Positions 29,917 to 41,039 of a DNA stretch of 45,755 bases are shown one piece after another. The first letter of the stretch is position 1; the number at the start of each line of letters is the position of its first letter. Source of the stretch: Zygophlyctis sp. KS116 (taxonomy: Eukaryota > Chytridiomycota); contig BAAFSQ010000064.1 of NCBI GenBank assembly GCA_054661495.1, positions 1 to 45,755 on the forward strand, read 5' to 3'. The notes below the pieces were generated by a model. That model was not told where the DNA came from and ran no database searches. It worked only from the letters and a program-made list of their open reading frames with translations. The position numbers and the translations under genes were made by a program.

Positions 29917-30920
29917 ATGAAAGGACTTGATCGTCATTATAGAATCTACTGGCAAAAGGGATCACTTAAATCCTGTGACTTTTCTCAATTAGACATAAAT
30001 GATCAACTTAAACTGATGAATGCAACCATCAAGAGTGAATGGAGTGGCCCAGCATCATATGATTTATTATTTATAAAGAAAGTATTACAGGATCTAGAGG
30101 GAAAAGAAATTTATGAAGACTGGTATACCCGATATACAGAAATAATGCATGCTGCAAGTGACAATGATCTGATTTACCGTCATTACTGTCTTCCTATTGC
30201 GTCTAAAAACGAACCATTCATCAAACCAGCTATAACTGTTGCTGAAAATGCTGAGAATATTTATCAAGGACAGACGGGATTAAGAACTTGGGGAGCTTCT
30301 TTAGAGGCTATAAATTATCTTTCTCAGAATTCCCAATTAGTAGAGGAAAAAGCTATAGGAGAGCTTGGTGCTGGATGTGGATTATTAGGACTATTCATTA
30401 AATTATTAGGGGCTAAACAAGTTGTCATGTCTGATGTTGAAGAGTTGATTGATCGTCTGAATATAAATGTATCTTTAAATAGGGAGAAATTGGGACATTT
30501 GGATATAGTAAAGCTTGATTGGGAGAATTTTCAAAGTCTTCCATGGCAATTTCAAAAGTAAGTGTACATTAAGTAATCCCTAGTTTAAATATTTTAGTTG
30601 CAGCAGACGTAATTTACGATCCAATTCTTATTCCACCTCTAGTAAGAGTTATCCGTATGTTTTTGACACAAAATGAAAAGAATTATTGTCTTTTATCTCA
30701 AACTATTCGCCAAGAATCTACAATCAATCTATTTAATCAACTTTGCAAAACTCAACACATCTGTATAGAATTGATTCATCAAAAGTTTCCTACCAATGAT
30801 CAATTTTTTGATTTTAGTGAATTGTTATCTCCTATTCAAATTTATAAATTGACTCATGGCTCCCAGCAAACAGAACCTAAACACACTACCATATCAGACT
30901 CAAAAGATAACTCTGGATAG
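29917..30920 (+). CDS. EEF2KMT: EEF2 lysine methyltransferase (FAM86/Efm3)
   Basis: Model: join(29917..30557, 30584..30920), 325 aa (human 330); intron 26 nt, phase 2. The acceptor was chosen at CCCTAG because it gives LNILVAADVIYDP in frame; the nearer ATTTTAG does not. A family N-terminal region (WYTRYTEIMH, YRHYCLPI) precedes the methyltransferase fold: QTGLRTWGASLEAINYL, SAM-binding GELGAGCGLLGLF, acidic MSDVEEL, VKLDWENF and the post-motif AADVIYDP. The enzyme trimethylates a lysine of elongation factor 2. It is the last intact host gene before a 14.8-kb transposon region. Confidence 0.92.
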
Positions 30921-31139
30921 TACTTTGAAATAAATTCTAGAGCTTCATTACAATCTTAACCTTTGTTGTTTTAAATTAGACATTGATCATTTCTAGTAGA
31001 TAGAAGCGTATCTTGTAAGTTTACAGATACGCAATTTTCTGTAAATGAGCACAGGTTTTTACAGATACTCTTCTCTCTTTCGAGAACATTTTAGCTGCCG
31101 CAAACTATTTAAATTTTAGTCTCATTGACTCTGCTCTTA
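30921..31139. other. Gene-free stretch with two short inverted repeats
   Basis: No gene seen. At 31006-31032 GCGTATCT(T)GTAA pairs with TTACAGATACGC, a 12-bp hairpin with one bulged T. A weaker CTGTAAA/TTTACAG pair follows at about 31038-31066. The hairpin could be a terminator or the degraded end of the neighbouring retroelement. Confidence 0.3.
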
Positions 31140-33850
31140 TCTGATTAAAACAAGGCCCGCATTCTTGTGTTTCACCATCCAATTCAACCGATTATTGAAA
31201 CTTTGTCGTTTTACAATCCTTTCTTCCAAGTTTGAAATATCTACAATATAAATTGTACTTTATGTACACTTTTTGACATACAGAGCATATCCAGTCAGCT
31301 TGAAAATTTCCATCAATCAGCAAAGAGTTCGTGGAGAGTTTCGTTAATTGTAACTATTGTCAAAAAATGGTCAGCACTCTAAAGAAAGTCTCATCAAAAT
31401 CTAATCCATAGATTTGAGTGAATCCCCTCGCGCAGAGCCTCGCTTTATAACGGTAAGCTCCTCGAGCCTGATTGGACTTTATCTTGAACGTCCATCTGCA
31501 ATCAAACAATTTTCTTCCAGTCGGTAACTTTACCAAATCTCACGAATGATTGTTTTCTTTGATTGCATCTCAGACTTTATCGCCTCGAGCCATTTATCAG
31601 AGTATTTTGACTCCATTGCTTGTTTGTAGGTTTCAGGCTCATTCGAAACCAATTACAATCGTCGTTTACTAAACTGTGGTAATCCAAAATGATCCTTCAC
31701 AGGCGGTACTTCAAATGGTATCCAGTCGTAGTATTTACTTCCGTCTGCACCATTTTCTTGAACTTCGGTTTCTGTCGTAACAGTTTGTTCGCCCGGCATT
31801 ACCTGTACATTCGATAATAATTCATCATTTTCATTGTTTGCCATTGATCCTTCAATTGGTGAATCAATCCTATCACCACTGTACGATATTTCACGATTTA
31901 TGCACCCACGGGGTTTCAGCACTAGATTGTGCCTCGCTACTTTGTACCTGGTTCGTAACTGATCGAGTTACAATTCGAGTGTCTCAATCAACTTGATCAT
32001 CTAATAAGAATCTTACCTGAATCCACTTCTTGGACAGTATATCATTTGCTCACTTCACTGTATCCGAAAAATATGCATTTCTCCGTTTTTCTTTTGGAAC
32101 ATGCGCGTAACAAATACATCTTTAGGGTTAGGTTACATTTTTTGGACAGTATATCATTTGCTCACTTCACTGTATCGGAAAAATATACATTTCTCCGCTC
32201 TCACGCCAAGTTTCGAGCGTTTTTCTTTTGGAACATGCGCTAACCCTTGGACTCCACCTTTTTCAGGATCTCCAATGGACTCATCGTATTGTTTCTTTGC
32301 GTCATACATCGGTTCCTAACATACGCTGCACATTTCACAGCGTATCCCCAATACGTTTTCGACAGTTGAGCGCTAACTATCATCGACCTTACAGCGTCCT
32401 GTAATGTCCTATGCATTCGCTCTGCAACTCCATTTTTTCGCGGTAAGTATCGGATCGAGAATTGGTGAATTACACCTTTCTCCTTGAGGAACTTATCAAA
32501 TTCCTTTGATGTACGGATCTAAGTATACTTGTCTTCAGCCCTGAATTTTCAGCCTCATTATATAACTCTAATCTCTATAAACTTCGTGAATACCTCTGAT
32601 TTTTGTCTAATCAGGTACACAAAACAGTACCTGGAGTAATCATTAATAACGGTAACGAAGTACCTATATTCTCTAATCGTGTTTTCTTCGAACGGTCCGC
32701 ATAAGTATGCACAAGCTCATATCTTCCTGAGCTCTTTGAGTTAGCTCTGCTGAATTCGCTTCGGGCCATTTTGCCCTGAATACAACTCGTACAGTTGAGT
32801 TTTTCTTTCTCGAGATCATGTCTTCGGATCATCTGTCTAACTAATTCGTGGGCTAAAGGGTTGTGCCAGAGACATAAATCATCCCCCCTATTCGCTATAG
32901 CTAGTACCTACTCATTTTGAGCCGTCACTCTAACCTCTAATTGGTAGAGTCCATACTGCTTTCTAGCTGTCGCTATGATCTGATTGCTTTTATCAGATGT
33001 CATGCACATATCGTGACTTTATGACCACTTTTACAAAGTTTCCCCACAGATATTATACTCAACCCCACCGCTGGTATCAATAACGTGTTATTGCAACTCC
33101 AGTTCTCAATATTCCTCGGATTTTACCGGTACCAAGTGCAGTTAGAATTCTGCCACTTTCAGCCCGTCTAACTTCCGTTTTCTCTAAAGAAAACTCAGAC
33201 ACGATTCTGGTTGAACCAACCATATGCGACGTTGCACCAGAATCAATAATAAACAAATAATTTGAAGTCTTATTTATTTGACCTTCAGATTAGGGAGTCC
33301 TTTTCCTAAATCTTCTACTCGCCAATTTCGATTTGAATATCAATTTGTCTTTTTCTGATAGATATTTGAATTTTTCAAATTTCTTATCGCAATATTCAAA
33401 CCATTTATCCTTTCACCAATCCTTGTAATCCGGATTTCGAATGACTTCTTCATAACAGTCTATCCATTTTTTTCCATCCAAAACTTCATCAAAAATAGTT
33501 TTGGACTTAATTTCCGGAGGTCTTTTTGTGGATCCCTCATCAACCATAGTGGTCACCAGCTCCTCGACCTTCACCTCCTATTTGTAGGGCCATATAAAAT
33601 GAGTTTGTTCCTTCTGTTTCACATAATCCGAAACCTGAATTCAAAAGTTCCTGAGGTCTTTTAATTTCCCCTTCCATAACATCAACCATTTCATCGCTTT
33701 CTGCGACTGGTTGGGAGCAATCCTCAGAACCATTTTCCAGTTCTATCCAATCTTTCTGACTTAAGAGCCTAAGATCATCCATGGAAAAGTCTTCGCCCTT
33801 CCAACTCTTCAATTTGGAAACGGCGCATTCCAGTTTAATTTTAATCTCTC
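31140..33850 (-). mobile_element. Decayed Ty1/copia retrotransposon, element B
   Basis: Read on the minus strand, remnants come in copia order. A gag-like acidic stretch lies at 33812-33540. The protease site DSGATSH is at 33244-33224, the integrase zinc region HDLEKEKLNCTSC at about 32832-32780, and further integrase around 32330-32000. The linker between integrase and reverse transcriptase lies at 31922-31653, and reverse transcriptase with YKARLCARGFTQ and GLDFDETF at about 31513-31390. Many stops and frame changes interrupt it, so it cannot be active. RNase H is not seen before 31140, suggesting 3' loss. No long terminal repeats were found around it. Confidence 0.75.
32030..32240. repeat. 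Internal direct duplication in copia integrase
   Basis: Copy 1 (32030-32106, 77 bp) and copy 2 (32142-32240, 99 bp) are nearly identical; copy 2 has 22 extra bp at 32199-32220. They encode the same integrase segment on the minus strand (EKCIFFRYSEVSK in copy 2). The spacer has a telomere-like TTTAGGGTTAGG. Confidence 0.75.
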
Positions 33851-33984
33851 TACTCTTTTCATGACCTGATGGTTTTCAGAAAAAGAATTAACCATCAATT
33901 GCCTTATCTAGCTGAGAAAGTCCAATTTTCAACTCTCTGCCTGACTTTTGAATTCGATTCTTTCCAATCCTAACTTCTTCATCA

Positions 33985-34960
33985 TACCTCTATTGATCCA
34001 GGAACTCCCTTGATAAAGATGTCAGCTAATTGATCCTTGGTTTGACAGGAAGTGAATTGAACAAGTTTTTTAGTCTCGTACCACAAGATATCTCATTGGA
34101 ATGTCTTTCGTACTTTTAGGATCCTCTGGATTCTTTGTCAGGGAAATGCATGCTTGGTCATCTTCATATAGTGTGACTGTTCCATGTGACTGTCCTAAAT
34201 CAGATAGTAACTGTTTGAGCCAAACTGCATCATTTGCAGCAGAACCAGCTGCATAATATTCTGCTTCTGCATATGATTGTGCAGTGATAGATTGTTTTCC
34301 AGAGTACCATGATATAAGTCCGCCTGCAAGAATGAAACCATAACCTTTTCGTGACTTGTAGTGTAAATCTCCACCATATGAAGCATCGATATCCTTCTAG
34401 CTCCAATTTCATATTATTTCCGTATATGATACCTAGTTCTGAATTCGCTCTTACATATTGACAAACATGCTGTAATAGTTCAATGTGGCATTCTTTGGGG
34501 GTTTCAAGGAATTGACTTAAGATCATGGTATCACAAGACAAACGTCCTGTGCTTATACTCCAATGCAAAATGGAGTAGCTGAGAGAAATATTCAGACAGA
34601 TACTAACTCAGGGAATTGCAGCTTGAAATTGTCTTGTTTCCCACACGAATATTGGCCCCTTGCGTTCGAGACAGCTAACGACACTATCTAGTGCATTACC
34701 TGAAAAATTGAGATAGATTCAGTGAGATCTGGCCTAGATCCCAGCATTGCATACATTAGACTTCCTATTATTTTCCTGTATGGGAATTTGCTGTCAATTC
34801 TTTAGAATTTGTTCCACCCTTAGGGTGGTATCCTTTGATAGTCTGTAGGTAATGGACTTGAGCGTCCTGCTCTGGGAAACCATTCATCATACTCTTCTAG
34901 CTTTTGACTTATGTAGACTAGATCCAAGTGTTTTCACTCTTTCATTATAAGCAGTTGTAA
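33985..34960 (-). mobile_element. Decayed Ty1/copia element A: reverse transcriptase end and RNase H
   Basis: On the minus strand at about 34960-34700 a copia stretch with FPYRKIIGSLMYAMLGSRPD joins, after an interruption, to LSQFLETPKECHIELLQH at about 34540 and an RNase H region to about 33990 (QSYAEAEYYAAGSAA, then TKDQLADIF near the end). Stops and frame shifts are present. The 3' end lies next to the 5' part of element B, without a visible LTR between. Confidence 0.7.
34553..34690 (+). mobile_element. Copia integrase fragment, opposite orientation, inside element A
   Basis: Plus-strand translation gives TPMQNGVAERNIQT, the integrase QNGVAER motif, then FPHEYWPLAFETAND. It splits the minus-strand element A between the reverse-transcriptase end and RNase H, so it is a nested insertion or a rearrangement joint. 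Confidence 0.65.
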
Positions 34961-35095
34961 CAAATCCTCCCTTTGATATGATATTACCTGGTTATCTCTA
35001 CAGTAACTGTATGGTGTACATCCTGTATCGTATACTGTACTTGTACTTTAATCAGAGAGTAATGAAAATCCAAAATGAATTGAAGATTCTTTATT

Positions 35096-35350
35096 TTAAT
35101 CTTCTTCTACCAAGTTTCCACTCTTGTCAGTCGTATGAGATCGAGCAATTTTCTTCCGATAATTGTCACAAAATTCACATTTCTTGTGATTATTCTGAGC
35201 ATTGACAGCATATTTTGAATTATTCTGAGCATTGATAGCATATTTTGAATTATTCTGAGCATTGAAAGCACTAGCCAGTTTAGGAGTCGGATCGAACTTA
35301 GATTCGTCCACTTTAATTCTTTTGTTTCTTCTTGCATTCCAGAATTTCAA
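35096..35350 (-). pseudogene. Gag-like fragment with zinc-knuckle half and peptide repeats
   Basis: A minus-strand frame of 84 codons, basic, with three copies of a decapeptide-like unit (NAQNNSKYAI, NAQNNSKYAV, NAQNNHKK) followed by CEFCDN and a later H, an incomplete CCHC knuckle. It lies directly upstream of copia element A in the same orientation and may be its gag 3' end. Not an obvious host gene. Confidence 0.4.
35191..35270. repeat. 30-bp tandem repeat, 2.7 copies
   Basis: Unit TATTCTGAGCATTGAYAGCA plus TATTTTGAAT at 35191-35220 and 35221-35250, with a 20-bp third copy 35251-35270. It keeps the reading frame of the minus-strand peptide repeats. Confidence 0.85.
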
Positions 35351-35986
35351 ACCTCCTTTCTTATCTTTTCGAAATCAAAATGTTCATCTTATAGTTCATT
35401 TATTCTCCCCCGCATGTTGTACCAAAAGTCACTTTTTTCGATACTTCATAGTACACTGAAATCCTGTATCTAGTATTTGTCTGAGAGAGGGTTAGGAATA
35501 TTCATTTGATCTTTGCACAATTTTGTAAATCCAGTTGTTTGTCGATCCATATGAATACTTGGGTAGGATCCTAACTAACCGGGAATTCTATTTGAGAGAG
35601 AATCTGTTGATTCTGAATAACAGGCTGAAAATTCCCATAACCAAAAGTTTCATTAAGCTTTTTTAGAATTTTCTTAAGTGGCGCAGTCACATCTACTGGG
35701 GCATAACCCATCTTTTAGCTTTTATTCCTTCAGCAGGAGATGCTTTAGTGAAAGTGCCATATGAGTATGTACCCCAAACTTCTCATTCGACTATTCATTG
35801 AACTCTCTTCATCCACTCTGTAAAGTTTTACATATAATCACATTCATTTCACTCACTCATTTTAATTTTTTTCATGCAGTTTATCAGCAAATGTAGATAG
35901 AGCGACATTGTTTCTTCTAGCTTCCAGTAGTCCTATGGCTTCTTCACCTAACCCTTTAATTTAAGTCTAATTTTTCTGCGTCTAGA
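35351..35986. other. Degraded stretch, no supported gene
   Basis: About 640 bp without a convincing gene. On the minus strand near 35720-35590 a short frame (MGYAPVDVTAPLKKILKKL) could be a retroelement gag scrap. Otherwise AT-rich sequence with many stops. Confidence 0.3.
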
Positions 35987-36960
35987 TTACATCTTTTTGT
36001 CCTGTTTGTCCCTCCATTCATTTCCATAATTTTCTATCAAGTGTTTTATGCTGGGTCGACCATCACACCCTACAAACCACTTTTTAAATAACATTTCCAC
36101 AGTATTAACAACTGAAAAATGCGCCAATCTATGAAATGGCACAATTATTTTTTTTTGTTGGGGGGACTCCTTTTGCGGGGTGACAGGAGAAGTCTCGATT
36201 TCTTCTTCAGAATACAATCCTGAAAAACTGCCGGCCGCGTTTTGAAATGCATTATAAATCCTATTATATTACATAATTGAAAATGTTTTACCATGTCTTT
36301 TCATTGAGTTTTCCGACAATCCAGCTCTTGTGCAAACTGAAACCGCTATGTCCCGCCCAAGGTGCGTTTTCTTAGAACCATTTATAGTGAAGTTGGTAAA
36401 TGCATCTAATGCATTTTGTCGTTGTTCTACATATGTTATTCCACCGTCATTTCGTCTGATTTATTATACCAATGCGCACCACTCCACATACTTATGCCTG
36501 TTAAATTATTTTTTTGGTCGGTACTTACCTTATAATACCAACAGATAATACTCTTTCAAAATGGTTGGTCTTTGATTGATTTATAGTAAAACGTAGGGCT
36601 AATACATTTGGGTTATATGGCGATACTTGTTCAGCAATCACTTCTGAAAACCTGAGCCCTCGTGTAATTTGAGACCTAGCCATTAAAGAGTGCAGCATGA
36701 GCTGGTCTAATCTATCTGCAATTCCTATCGCTTGATTTTTTGAATCTTTTAACGCAACGTATTTCGCATTCCACATATATATTGATACAATGATAATATC
36801 ACTTGCAGTATTTTTTAATCGATCAGCGAATGATTCATCTTCTAACCTTTATATCGATTTTGGATTATTGTTCCAACATCAATTTGTTTAAGAGAGATGA
36901 CAGTAGTTCTTTTGAAATCTTTTGGTATATTTTTAACATAAGCGACCCTAATAATCTACC
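35987..36960 (-). mobile_element. Decayed Crypton-like tyrosine-recombinase transposon with GCR1_C-like domain
   Basis: On the minus strand a recombinase-like region (36850-36525) has LMARSQITRGLRFSEV and ALRFTINQSKTNHFERV. A GTAAGT...ACAG stretch follows, then RHKYVEWC, and further on KKTHLGRDIAVSVCTRAGL and IYNAFQNAAGSFSG. These fit the Crypton/Ndc10-like tyrosine recombinases with their spaced R, H, R and Y. The C-terminus (36217-35987) has VEMLFKKWFVGCDGRPSIKHL...YGNEWR, the pattern of the GCR1_C DNA-binding domain found in fungal Cryptons. Two consecutive stops after the RHK motif and frame changes show decay. Confidence 0.6.
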
Positions 36961-37073
36961 CTGAATACAATGCTTATGCTTAAAAAAAAAGAAAAAAAAA
37001 TTAAGTCAGATCACAGCCCACTGACTACAAATTCCAAGAGATTAACAGTCGAGAGAAGAATATAAGAAATGCT

Positions 37074-37346
37074 ATGATGAATTCAAGCGTTAATGTTACA
37101 ATTCTGACCAATCAAAATGGTCATAGATGGATACAAGATGTCACATCAGCTTTCTATGGTTCTCCGGGTAGGATTTTAGAAACTGCTGTTGGGCAGCCTG
37201 CACCAAGTCCAGATGCTAGAATTGAAGATAATGAAAAAAAATTGTCCGAATGGGTCATGAAGGATGATCTAGCGTATCCCTTCATTAATATCATTGAACG
37301 TGAGTTAGGGTTAAAAATAATTGTTTTCTGGGGCTACTTGAGCTAA
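37074..37346 (+). pseudogene. Copia gag N-terminal fragment
   Basis: A 90-codon plus-strand frame with TNQNGHRWIQDVTSAFYG and KKLSEWVMKDDLAYPFINIIE, the W..KDD.A...I pattern of copia gag proteins. It stops after the fragment and no pol genes follow in this orientation. Confidence 0.5.
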
Positions 37347-38320
37347 AGTTTTTTCGAAGCTAGTCTTTCACGCAATAGGTAGGGGTTCCAATTTCTAACC
37401 ATGTAGACAAATTGTTATATCAGGTAACTAGTAACAGTGGTCGTAACCTTACACTTTTGCAACGAAACTCTAAGTTGTCCTTCCTATTAATGTCATTCAA
37501 TGTTTTTGGTTAGATATTTATCAGGATCAACCCTAACTATTTTTGGCACGTATCATGAGTTAAATCTGACTTTTGACGTTGAAGAATTGGGGGGATGAAG
37601 AACAATAAAATCTCATTATTTTTTATGTTCACCGATTACATACCGCAAAGAAAAGTATAGCCTGCCATCTGCTTTAATTTTTGAAGCATGTGAGCAATTC
37701 TTAGCATTTATATATATAAATTACCCAAAGCATGTTTTTCTTTTCCATCCTTGATTAATATAGCAATTTGTACAAACCCTTATTTTCTAATAAATCATTT
37801 ATTTATTATTATTATTTTATTTGATTCCTGTCTGTACTGGCGCTAGGATTCTACATTCACTTTTCTGAGCTCTTTGACTGAATACCCAGCTTCTTGATGA
37901 GTGTTGAACTTTAATTTGAATTGTTTTTTTGAAACCTGACTTTTTCAGACCCAATTTATCATTATTCTCCTCTTTTCTTGAGACCTGAGACTTTTCCAGA
38001 CCCAATTTAACAATCTGTCAACTCTACTTAGATCAAGTGCTAGCCAGAGTCTGATTAGATCTTCTGGAGAACAATTTGCACAATTCATTCAGTTTAACCC
38101 TTGACATCGCCTTCCCGGATTGATCACAACCCCGAAAGCCAGAGAGTATGGTATCCGACATACAACCAACCAGTTAATCTGTCAAAGATTTGTCCTGATT
38201 TATGTCAAGTTTTCTGGATTGCACATGTTCATACAAACTAAACGAATCCCTACATCCAGCTTCATTCTCCATGCGAAATACATCTTTACATCAAAGACAT
38301 TGCTCCTAGACCTTAACCTA
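37347..38320. other. AT-rich degraded stretch
   Basis: No gene supported. Contains runs such as TTTATTATTATTATTTTA near 37800 and an imperfect direct repeat (37931-37958 and 37980-38009, sharing ACCTGA and CAGACCCAATTTA). The part from about 38110 may be decayed copia reverse transcriptase on the minus strand. Confidence 0.3.
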
Positions 38321-38990
38321 CTAACTTTCCCATTTTATCATATTTTTAAGAGAATATCCATCGACATTGTATTGTCCTAACACTTTTCTTAATAGGCAGT
38401 ATCTCCCATGTATTTGCATTCGATATGGATGCCATTTCACGATATCTCGTGAGTTGACTGCATCATCATACGTTGTTGGACAATCTAGACCCATAGCAAT
38501 ACTAAAGCAAGACATAAATTCTGTATGACTAAATGACTCATTCTTAGGATTAGTCTATCTAGCCAACATGACCTGTGCATCAATTGTCGAGCCTCTTTCT
38601 ACCTCTATGTGTCCTCTGCTTATTGCTTCATCTTATTTAGCCTCATCAACATTTTTAAGCTGATCTGCCTCTGAATTAGGTTTAACCGTAACTAACTAAC
38701 CTACCGGAATCTGAATCACAGCTCAAAGCATATTTCAATAATCGAAAACACTCTAATGTGGTCGATGACTTAAGATCCACATCATGAAAATGTAACCAGT
38801 GCTTGCATCAACACACTTAATATTGTAAGAAAACCAATCATGAGAAACTGATGGGAACGGTGTAGTGTCGGATTCTATTAATTCCAAGAGCTCGCAAGTT
38901 TTCTTCGATAATACTTTAGAACTTGAAACAGTCATTTTCCCTTTCAAACAGTCGTCACAAGTGGATATGCTCCCATTTTTATGCCATATT
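38321..38990 (-). mobile_element. Decayed copia integrase and integrase-RT linker
   Basis: Minus strand, 38980-38750: STCDDCLKGKMTVSSS and LLELIESDTTPFPSVSHDW, the start of a copia integrase core. At 38515-38321: TTYDDAVNSRDIVKWH, like the segment before copia reverse transcriptase (TYxEAL...W). Other parts are lost or too degraded. Confidence 0.6.
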
Positions 38991-39120
38991 GTATAAGATT
39001 TTATTTCGTCGGTTGGCCGCTTTTATAGTCGAACATGAAACATCTAGAACCTTCCTTTCGTATCAGACTACATCCCCCTTCCATATAACATAAAACTATG
39101 ATTAGGGGTTCATCATGACA

Positions 39121-39930
39121 CTACTCTGGTTGAGTTCCCGATTCCAACGCTCCACCCGAACTCAGCATGATCTCGTCTCTGAACTTCGTCCCATCCAATG
39201 CCTTTGCAAATATATCCGCAACATTTTCTCTCGTTTCTGTATACTTAAATTTGATTGATCCATCAATTAAATGCGCTTGTAGAAATGCCAATTTTGCTCC
39301 CAGATGCTTTGTTCCTTCTCTTAGCGATTCTTTATCTGTTAATTTAATTAATGATTGGTTATCTTCATTTATCATTATGGGTTGTTTGACTTTCATCCCA
39401 AGATTTTCCAATATTCCTCGAATCCATAGAACTTCCTTCAAACATTAGATGAATTTCCGCTTGGCATGATGATGTCCCTGATCCAACACTCTGTTTCTTA
39501 CTCTTCCAATGAATTAGGTGACCATTTAAGAATATGTATAATCCTGTTGTAGATGTCAATGATCCATCCTCTCCCAAATACGATGCATCCACGTACGCTT
39601 CCAAAACCATAGTCTGGACTTATTACTGCCTTTCTGTATACCAATCCCAATTCTTTACTATGAGATAAGTAGCTAAGCACTCTTCTAGCACAATTCCAAA
39701 GTGCCAATGTTGGCTTATTAGCAAACCTTGATAAATATGAGTATGCATATTGAATATCTGCTCTTGTTTGCTTAGCAGCATATCATAAAGCCCCAATTAT
39801 GCTTAAGTATTTATCGCCTATAAATTCTGGACTATCTTTCCCCGAGAAACCTTTCACTATTGGGGTTGCTACCTTTTTACTATTATCTAATTCAAATAAT
39901 TTTGCCTTGTCGATAATTTATTGCTCCTGA
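39121..39930 (-). mobile_element. Decayed copia reverse-transcriptase end and RNase H
   Basis: Minus strand in order: GDKYLSIIGAL then AKQTRADIQYAYSYLSRFA, then a WNCARRVLSYLSHSKELGLVY connection, the RNase H start EAYVDASYLGEDGSLTSTTG, SSCQAEIHLM, and the RNase H end MINEDNQSLIKL, LGAKLAFLQAHL, ENVADIFAKAL. It needs at least two frame changes, so it is not functional. It ends near 39121. Confidence 0.75.
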
Positions 39931-40121
39931 TTCAATATTATATGATCTTGTATCTTAATAAGTATTTCATCCACAGGACCTTTCGTAATTTGGAACCTTG
40001 ATTCCAACAGTTGTTTCCCATGATTGATCTAGAATTCTTGGTTGGCTTGTCTTTGGAATAGCTAAATCGATTGTTCGAGTTGATAATAAAGCTTACCTTT
40101 TTCTAAAACGTTATTAGCACC

Positions 40122-40991
40122 ATGGCTCAATCTACTGCTTCCTCAACCGAAACTCCTACTTCTTCTATCAAGTCATCCTTTGTGATCGAACCCAAACTAT
40201 CCGGCCCGGGAAACATTTTTCCAATGGAAGTTTATGTTTAAGATCGCTCTCCAAGCCTCTAATCTTTGAGACACTGATGACTCTCCAAAGAATGACCCAT
40301 TCTCTTTTTTGGCAATTACTTCAAATGTCACTGAAGGAGTGAGATCTTTTCTTATTGATGCAACCTCAGCGAAAACAATATCCTCCTGGCTCTACAGCTG
40401 CTGCTCCCCTTAGCCCACCTCCTACTATTCTACAGACCCCTTCGAACAATACAGCCTTAGTCAATCCTATTCCTTTCGATACAGAATCCTCTGAAGCTGA
40501 TCCCTCTATCTCTCCTCTCACTTCCTAATGGCTCGTATTGGCAGGCTCCTCTTGCCTCCAGAAGAGCCAATCTAGCAAATGCGCCAATAGTCCCCCTAAC
40601 GTATGCTGCAACACAGAAGCTACCAATTGAGGAAAGAATGAAAAAGGATGCTGCTATCGCTGCAGAAGTACGCAGCCTAACAGGCCGGAAGACGTTCACT
40701 GTTATTGATAAAGTCTCTAGTTCAATCAACCTTGTTGACAGTAAGTGGGTGTTTAAAATCAAATACCATACAAATGTCCTAGTTGACGAATATAAAGCTC
40801 GTTTGTGTGCGCGCGGGTTAACTCAGCAACCAGGATTAGATTTTGATGATACATGGGCTCCCACTGGCAAATACAATATTCTACGCCTATTTATCTCCCT
40901 TTCAGCTTATTACGACTTAATGTCCACTTCACAAAATCAACTACGAATATATTTAATGCGAAAATGTTTTATACCTTTTGGGATTTGCTGA
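40122..40991 (+). mobile_element. Copia fragment in plus orientation: gag start and reverse-transcriptase start
   Basis: An ATG at 40122 opens a gag-like frame (MAQSTASSTETPTSSIKSSF, KLSGPGN) that is broken about 30 codons in by one extra base. At 40638-40991 the reverse-transcriptase N-terminal region appears with VDSKWVFKIKYHTN, YKARLCARGLTQQPG and DFDDTWAPTGKYN. Protease and integrase are missing between them, so there is a large internal deletion. It faces the minus-strand copia remnant ending at 39930. Confidence 0.7.
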
Positions 40992-41039
40992 TGCGAATTG
41001 GGCTTATTTAGAATTATTAGACGTGTCAAGTAAACCTTA

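Noticed and set aside
1-30920. Ciliate or nucleomorph origin suggested by tiny introns
   Set aside because: TAA, TAG and TGA all act as ordinary stops and the protein set (TOK channel, SulP-STAS-cNMP, Crypton/GCR1_C) looks holomycotan.
32119-32133. Telomere-like TTTAGGGTTAGG
   Set aside because: Only about two units; short TTAGGG or CCCTAA bits also occur at 37302 and 37533. Too short to call an interstitial telomere.
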